From: Pleodorina starrii
Taxonomy: Eukaryota > Chlorophyta > Chlorophyceae > Chlamydomonadales > Volvocaceae
Length of the DNA: 64,000 bases
NCBI GenBank assembly: GCA_030267565.1
Contig: BRXU01000020.1
Span: forward strand, 2,187,501 to 2,251,500
Direction: 5' to 3'
Position 1 is the stretch's first letter. Each line of letters opens with the position of its first letter. The position numbers were made by a program, and so were the translations under genes. Below are positions 58,173 to 64,000 of this stretch, piece after piece. The notes beneath the pieces were generated by a model, which did not search any database, was not told the DNA's origin, and saw only the letters and a program-made list of their open reading frames with translations.

Positions 58173-61100
58173 GTCCCCTACGTCGCCATCTGGGAGGAGG
58201 ACTTCACTGAAACAGCCCCCTCGTTACACTGCATGCGGGCATGGATCTTGGCATGGATCTTGCGCTTTCAACTGTCCAACAACCTCAACCACCAGTCCAC
58301 CACGCATGTTCAGGCAGGGGGCAGCACGCCGTGCTGTGCTGTGCCGTGCTGTGCCACAGGGGTCCAAGGGGGCCCCGCCTGCAACCCAACCTTTTCACAC
58401 AAAGCCCCCGAAAGAGCTCTTTCTGCCCATCAGCCAGCGGGGAGGGGCAACACACACACACACACACAGATAACACACACATGCACACAAAACTCACACG
58501 CACACACACACGCGCTATGCGGCTTGTTTAACCGAGAGCGCGGTTCTTCTCCAATCCAATCAACATGCTGAGCCCCGCCTCTCGTCGATCGAGACACCTG
58601 CCGAGAGCATACGAGTACCACAATCAACAACTCCCCACCTGCCCGGGCCCGCATCTTCCTCCCTCCCTCCCGCCCAGCCCCTCCCCGCTCGTATTAGTGG
58701 TAGTGCCGTAACGATGCTTGTCTTTTCAGTCCTTGTTTTGCGTGCATGCAACGAAGTCCAGGCAATCCCCCCACACACACCAACCCAGCCAGCACCGCCC
58801 CAGCCTCGTAGAGGGGGGGCAGAGGCCGTCCCTGCCCCCCTCTACAACCTCTGCACTCGTTCAGTTCAGGAATGGCTGAGGCTGACGGCAAAGGGCCGAC
58901 CGTCCCCGCGCTCTCTCCTCCCACGGCCCAGCGCGGGCCTTTTATTGCCGCCCGCACCTCACCCGGGGGGGGGGCGTGACGGCGGTTGTCTCTTCTAGCC
59001 CCAACCGGCCGACAAAACCCCCATACCATACGCATACACACGCACACAGACACACACACATATGCGCCATCCGCCCCGCGTTTTCGCTTCCAACCCAGCG
59101 TCAACGGGCGCTCCGTTTTTTCCGGGGAGGTTCTTGGGCGAAGCGACCGGACCCGATACACATATCCACATACACACAACGGTAGCAGCAGATGAGTGGC
59201 GGGTGAGGCGTGAGGCTCGGCAAGCATGGCTACGCGATCACCTGCATTGGCCGCCTCGGGGCCCTGCCCCAGTACGACCTTTACGACCCCCACCCCGCCG
59301 CTGCCGTCCGACCCAGCTCGCTTCCTCACCCTCGGACTTCGCCGCTTGCCGAGTAGGGCTCTGGAAGCAGCAGCAGCAGCAGCACCGCACAGGCCGCGCG
59401 AATGACGACGGTAGTTACGTTTACCCCCTCTCTTTCCCCCGCTCCTTCCCTCAAGGGGGGAAAACGAACGGACGGCGGCGCGCGATTCCTGCAATTCCTG
59501 CGCTTGCGGATGACTAGCCAACACACAACAGCAACTGGAGAACTGTCGTCCGGAACCCCAAACCATCGAACATCAAACCCGCCCGCCCCCTCTCGACCCG
59601 GGGAAGAAGCCCACAAGCAGGCGCGCGACGCGCGAGTCGCGCGTCTCGACACGCGAGTCGAGGGTCGAACGTCGAGGTGATGAATGACGTCAACAGCGAC
59701 CGCGATAAATGCCGACCTTGGCCCGGCCCGGTTCGACTCGGTCCGACCCGACCCGGCCCGGTCCTGCAACCCAACCCTCTCCATCGGCCCCGCATCCATT
59801 CCGCGTCCATTCCATGACCTCCTCAACGAGGGTAGCGAACCGAGCCACGAGCCAGCGGCATGCGCCTGCGACAGAATTTCGCGTCTTGGGGTTTCACCCC
59901 ATTGTGCCGATTTCCAATCCGAAACAGCGGGGCTGCAGCTCTGCCGATGGCTTTGCTCTGCCGGCCTCCCGATGATGATGATGATGATGATGCGGTTCCT
60001 TCTGCGCCGCGCAGCACCGCACCCTGCCCACGGCCTGCGGCCAACGGCGCAACCAAGGGCACCACCACTCCAGACGACACCATCTCCATTACCCTGTTTG
60101 TTTGGCCAAACGTATCGTCCGAATCCGGCCAATGCCGAATCACCGTACCCGCAAAACCAATCAAGGCGCCACCTGCCCCGCTGACCCAACAAAGACCCAT
60201 CAGCCTGCGCTCGGTGCACGGGGGCGCGCCAGCAGGCCCCCCCCCCTGGACCTGGACTCACTGACTGAACACATACATACATTAGGAGGGATACGTGTTG
60301 GATAGACCAGGCCAGGCTACGCCAGGTCAGGCCAGGCCAAGCATGCATGCGGGTGGGCAAAAACGAGAGAGCCACAAGCCTCTGCCGTCATTGGCCGTTG
60401 GCGCCCATAACCTCCATCAGTCCAGAAAGCAACGGCAGCCTACGGATGGATGGATGTGCCCCCCTCCCCCTCAGCACAAATGTGGGGGCCCACATCCGCC
60501 TCTTGCGCCTCAGGCCGCCACCACCACCGCCGCCGCCAACAAATACGAATAGAGTAAGGGAGACGGGTGCGCTGCTGCTGGACGGAAGAGCTCACGAAGG
60601 GATCCACATAAAAAAACCATTTTATTGATTGATTGATTGATCGGATCGAAAATGAGGTAAAGGACACAGCGGGAATAATAGGGCGCAACGGTGCCGGGGA
60701 GGGAGAACGACGGCGGGCGGGCGGGGGAGGGAGGGACCATTAGGCCCTCGAAAACAGCGAGTGCTGCTGCGGGCCGCGGCCGCCACCGCCGCCCCCCATC
60801 CCGGCCCCGTAGGGGCTGTGCCACCCCTTATATAAACCTCCGCCGTGCCAATCACACACATACACACACAAAGAGACAATACACAGACACACACAGGCAC
60901 ACAGATACACGCTGCTCATCTCTTACGTTATGGTTTCGCACACCCCCACAAGGAGTCAATATCTCTCTCGCCCTTTCATCTCATCTCACTCTCTGTCACT
61001 CTCTCACACACAACCCTGTAAAGTGTATCTGCTCTTGACAACTTCTCTCTACAACGCGCTCCTCGCCCACTCAACCCATCCGTCCATCCGTCTCAAGTAC

Positions 61101-61949
61101 AAAAGGGAGGGAGGAAAGGGCCGCTCCCTCTCTCCCTCCCTCGAGGTTAGGGAGGAAAGGGCGCTCCCTCCCTCCCTCGCCGGGAGGGCACGGCGCCCCC
61201 TCCAGCCCACCATCCCGCCGGCAACAACTCCCCGCCCCCGCCTCTCCCCGCTCAGGGGGGGGGCAGATTCGACGCAGGGTCAGTCCGGCGCTCCCACCAG
61301 GCCACACGGGTCCCACAGTCAGTCAGTCAGTTGGTCAGTTGGTTGATTAGTCAGTCAGTTGGTCAGCCGCGCGCGAGCGCGCGCAACAAGGCAAAGGCCC
61401 GACGGAGAGAGACCCAACGACGGTCAATCCCAATCGCCCCTTCACAAGCCCCCGGCCCCCCCTCCCTCGTGTCGCCCCTTCGCGCGATGCATCATGCGGG
61501 CATCACAACAGTCCCTCCCTCCATCCATTCGTCAATCCGGGCCGACCCATCGCCCACCCGCCCGCCACGGAGCCTCCTTGGGTTGGGAGGAGCGAGCGAG
61601 CGAGCGAACGCGACTGAAGTGCGGCGCGCGTCTAGGCACAGCATGCATTCGCTGACAGGGGAAATAAGAGGAGGCGGGCCACTCGGGGGGAATGGGGGGG
61701 AAAGGCGCCCGGCCGGGGCCCCCCGGCCCAGGAGCCGTGTGGTGGGTGGTCATGCTGGGGGGGCTACGCGGGCCCCTCACCCGGCTCCCCCCAGACCAGT
61801 CCTGCTGGCGGCCGCCACCCCCCCCCAAGGGTCCATCACCAGCCCCTCACATCCAAAAGCTCAGGCGCTGCTGCCACTGCCCCCCTTCCTCTTCCACCTC
61901 TTCCTCCCCTTTCTCCTCCTCCACCACCGCCTCCACCTCCACCGCCTCT
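58173..61949. other. Intergenic stretch between convergent genes
   Basis: No gene is supported. It contains CA runs (58,450-58,515; 59,025-59,060; 60,850-60,900), a GAT tract (59,973-59,991) and a GATT tract (about 60,625-60,640). TATATAAA at 60,829 precedes an ATG at about 60,930 that opens a Ser/Pro-rich frame of 138 codons without a domain. A 349-codon minus frame (59,326-60,375) also lacks any domain. The minus-strand part next to 61,950 should be the phytoene synthase 3'UTR. Confidence 0.5.
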
Positions 61950-64000
61950 TTACGTCCTGCGCGACGCAGAGGCAGAGGCGGATGCAGCGGCGGCCGCGGC
62001 TGTCTGCGCCATCTTGGGCGGCAGCAGCGCCCGGGTGTAAGCCACCGGCAGTGACACCATCTTGCGCCACTTGGGCACATAGGCCCGCTTGCTGAAGTTG
62101 TCGTACCCGTTGGCCTCAATGGCGTCCAGGATCTGGCGGTACAGAATCAGCGCAGACCTGTGCGTGTGTGTTTGGGGGTGTGCGAGGGGAAGTTGGGAGA
62201 GGGGCGGGGAGCAGAGGGGAGGGGCAGGGGGTAAGAAATGAAAGATACCGCAGCGAATCAGGGGTGTTGGGGTGGATTCGGGTGTGGGAGGGAAAGGGGA
62301 GGGTGGGAGGGGAGGCGCCGTGAGAGGGTGGGAGGACGAGGGAGGGAGGCGGGCGAGGGGCCCGCAAGAGGGGCCAAGGGGGGCGAGAGAGGCCGGCGTC
62401 TAGGGGGCGAGGAGGCGCATCAAACGCCGTAACCCGCATCCAGCTCCGCCCTCCGATTGCCCTCCGATTGTTCATATTGTTTGTACCTACTCTGCTCTGC
62501 CGCGGTTCGTATTCGCAACTCCCCTCCCCTCCCTCCTTTCCCTTCCCTTTCACGTTTCCCCCACACCCCCAACCTGACTGACCGACCGACCGAACAACTC
62601 ACTCACCAGACGGGCCACCTCGCCTTGGGATCCAGCAAGTCCACTCCGGCCTCCGCATCCGCAAAGTACTGCCGGGCCCTCTCAATCTGAAACCCCATGA
62701 AGCGCCGCCAGCGGTCGTCCATCTTGCCGGTGGTGGGCGCGTGGAGGCCGCCCAGGATCTGAACGCGGGGCAGATGGGGGGAGAGAGAGCGAAGAAGGGG
62801 GGAGGGGGAGAGGGTAAGGAGAGAGAGTGGGTGGGTGAGTGGGTGGGGGCGGTGGTGCTGAATGTGAAGCGATGGAGCAGCGATGGAGGGGGTGGGCCTT
62901 AGGGGTTTAGGGTTTAGGGGTTTTATGGGTTGGTTGTAGGGGGTGGTATCTCCCGTGGGGGAAAGGGGGTAAGGATGGAAACCGGGAAGGAAGATGCGCG
63001 GGAAGCAGAGCAGAGCCCAGCGACTTGCGCGCAGACAAGCTACACCTGCAGTCAATAATCCCACTCCAATGTTTTAATTGTTGTTATCACAAGACTCGGA
63101 CTTTTTAAGTTTTTTGGTGTATGTATTGGACATATACACAAGAAAGACCAAAAGGCCAAGGCGGGTTATAGAACGTAACGGTAAAAGAAGACGAGGCGGT
63201 CAGCTCTTCAAACACCGCGACGCGACGCGACATGAAGACATTTGGCGCGCTTTCGCGCGCGCTCGGTGAAGCTGCCGCCCCGAGGTCTGCTCCAAGCATC
63301 CGTTTCAAATTTCAAAAAATAATAACCCACACCCACCCACAATAACCCACCCACCCACCTCGCGCGCGACCCCCAAAACGCGTGTGCCGCCCCACACGCA
63401 CACGCAACCACACGCACCGCACCCCGCCCCGCCCTGCCGTACCTCCTTCTCTGCAATGCCAAACTTGTCCAGCTCGTCCAACGGCACGTAGATTCGGTTC
63501 CGCTGGTAGGCGTCCTCCCCCACGTCACGCAGAATGTTGGTCAGCTGGTTTGCCGTACCCAGCGCCAGAGCCGCGCGGTACACCGGCTCCAGGGGGCCCT
63601 GCGTTTGTTCGTCGTACATCGTACATCCAGAGGGTCAGCACGGATTGCGGGACGAGAGGCTGGTCTTGACAAGTTGGTCAACTCGGTGGGAAAGCCCATA
63701 GGGAGGCGGAATAGTCATAAGAGGAGACCAACCGGAGCGAAGCAAGCAAAGCTAGGCCCTGGCGAAAAGCTAAAGGCCCGGCGTCGGGCCAACCATGCCG
63801 CGCAAGCAGCAGTTACTGGCAAGGACCGACCCACATGGTTGCTAAACCCGATAACGTGTGTTACAAGGAAAAAGATCAACGGCACGCGGAAAACGCGGGA
63901 ATGGCGTGCGCACATCTCGAAAGGCGTGCACTGTGTCACACGTTATCGGGTATAGCAACGGCGGCTTGCGCGGCTTGGTTGGCCCGACCATGGCCGACAT
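61950..64000 (-). CDS. PSY: Phytoene synthase, C-terminal exons (gene runs off the right edge)
   Basis: Three 3'-terminal exons, 63443-63598, 62607-62758 and 61950-62157, have agreeing phases and give the last 171 aa. The first holds the second Asp-rich substrate-Mg motif in [20 protein letters not shown], followed by [16 protein letters not shown]. The second holds [18 protein letters not shown] and YFADAEAGV. The third gives [18 protein letters not shown] and [14 protein letters not shown], then a short Ala/Ser tail to the stop. This is the squalene/phytoene synthase fold. The enzyme joins two geranylgeranyl diphosphates into phytoene in the plastid, the first committed step of carotenoid synthesis. 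The transit peptide and first Asp-rich motif must lie beyond 64,000, since 63,599-64,000 is intron. The tail after RAYV is ordinary for green-algal PSY. Confidence 0.95.
62898..62925. repeat. TTTAGGG-like short tandem in a PSY intron
   Basis: TTAGGGGTTTAGGGTTTAGGGGTTTT: three to four imperfect TTTAGGG units within the intron between 62,758 and 63,443. Confidence 0.8.
63783..63990. mobile_element. Hairpin (MITE-like) element in a PSY intron
   Basis: Two inverted arms. CGGGCCAACCA (63,785) pairs with TGGTTGGCCCG (63,977). CCGCGCAAGC (63,799) pairs with GCTTGCGCGG (63,963). GTTGCTAAACCCGATAACGTGTG (63,838-63,860) pairs, with one mismatch, with its complement at 63,937-63,959. The spacer is about 76 bases, and the left arm has about 28 unpaired bases. 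No transposase is present and the right end may continue past the window, so a non-autonomous foldback or MITE is the best guess. Confidence 0.55.

Noticed and set aside
59326..60375. 349-codon minus-strand open frame
   Set aside because: The peptide includes a poly-Ile run from a GAT repeat and no domain. It lies in low-complexity DNA between convergent genes.
60930..61346. 138-codon plus-strand frame after a TATATAAA element
   Set aside because: Low-complexity Ser/Pro peptide drawn from CA and CTCC repeats; no homology recognised. Could still be a non-coding transcript.

Overview
The window looks like nuclear DNA of a chlorophyte green alga of the Chlamydomonas/Volvox type. The evidence is many short GT-AG introns, GC-rich exons coding for long Ala, Gln, Pro, Gly and His runs, TGTAA signals downstream of several stop codons, CCCTAAAA telomere-like units inside an intron, and plastid genes (OHP2, phytoene synthase). 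All gene models below were assembled by eye from exon frames and splice phases. No transcript or database was consulted.

Layout. 1-350 (-): edge fragment of a C2HC zinc-finger gene whose second finger is shifted by a 14-base insertion. 0.35-4.6 kb: no gene seen; GGGCCC-rich and 19-bp minisatellites. 4.67-8.35 kb and 11.07-14.73 kb (+): two tandem paralogs, seven homologous coding exons each, with two repeats resembling the acidic (NURR) domain of hnRNP Q/R. 14.7-17.7 kb: repeats. 17.7-18.9 kb (-): a complete six-exon gene for thylakoid One-Helix Protein 2. 21.36-23.93 kb (-): ankyrin-repeat protein. 25.74-34.53 kb (-): an 11-exon gene for a 1,801-aa protein kinase with atypical motifs.

34.5-35.4 kb is a divergent promoter region. 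From it a WD-repeat gene runs rightward (35.39-39.97 kb) and joins in phase to an RRM protein rich in Ala/Pro/Gln/Gly/His (40.46-47.59 kb). These could be one 2,100-aa gene. 47.6-51.75 kb: nothing recognised. 51.76-53.11 kb (-): secreted ML-domain (NPC2-like) lipid-binding protein. 53.4-54.4 kb (-): weak low-complexity reading frame. 54.99-58.17 kb (+): six-exon gene for a 469-aa protein of unknown function. 58.2-61.9 kb: low-complexity intergenic DNA. 61.95 kb to the right edge (-): the 3' part of phytoene synthase, with a hairpin element in an intron.

The genes do not form one pathway. OHP2 (photosystem II assembly) and phytoene synthase (carotenoid supply) both serve the photosynthetic membrane but are 43 kb apart. 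The most unusual content is the tandem acidic-domain pair, where one copy has a scrambled N-terminus and the other a cut-short C-terminus, followed by the atypical kinase and the possible WD-RRM fusion.
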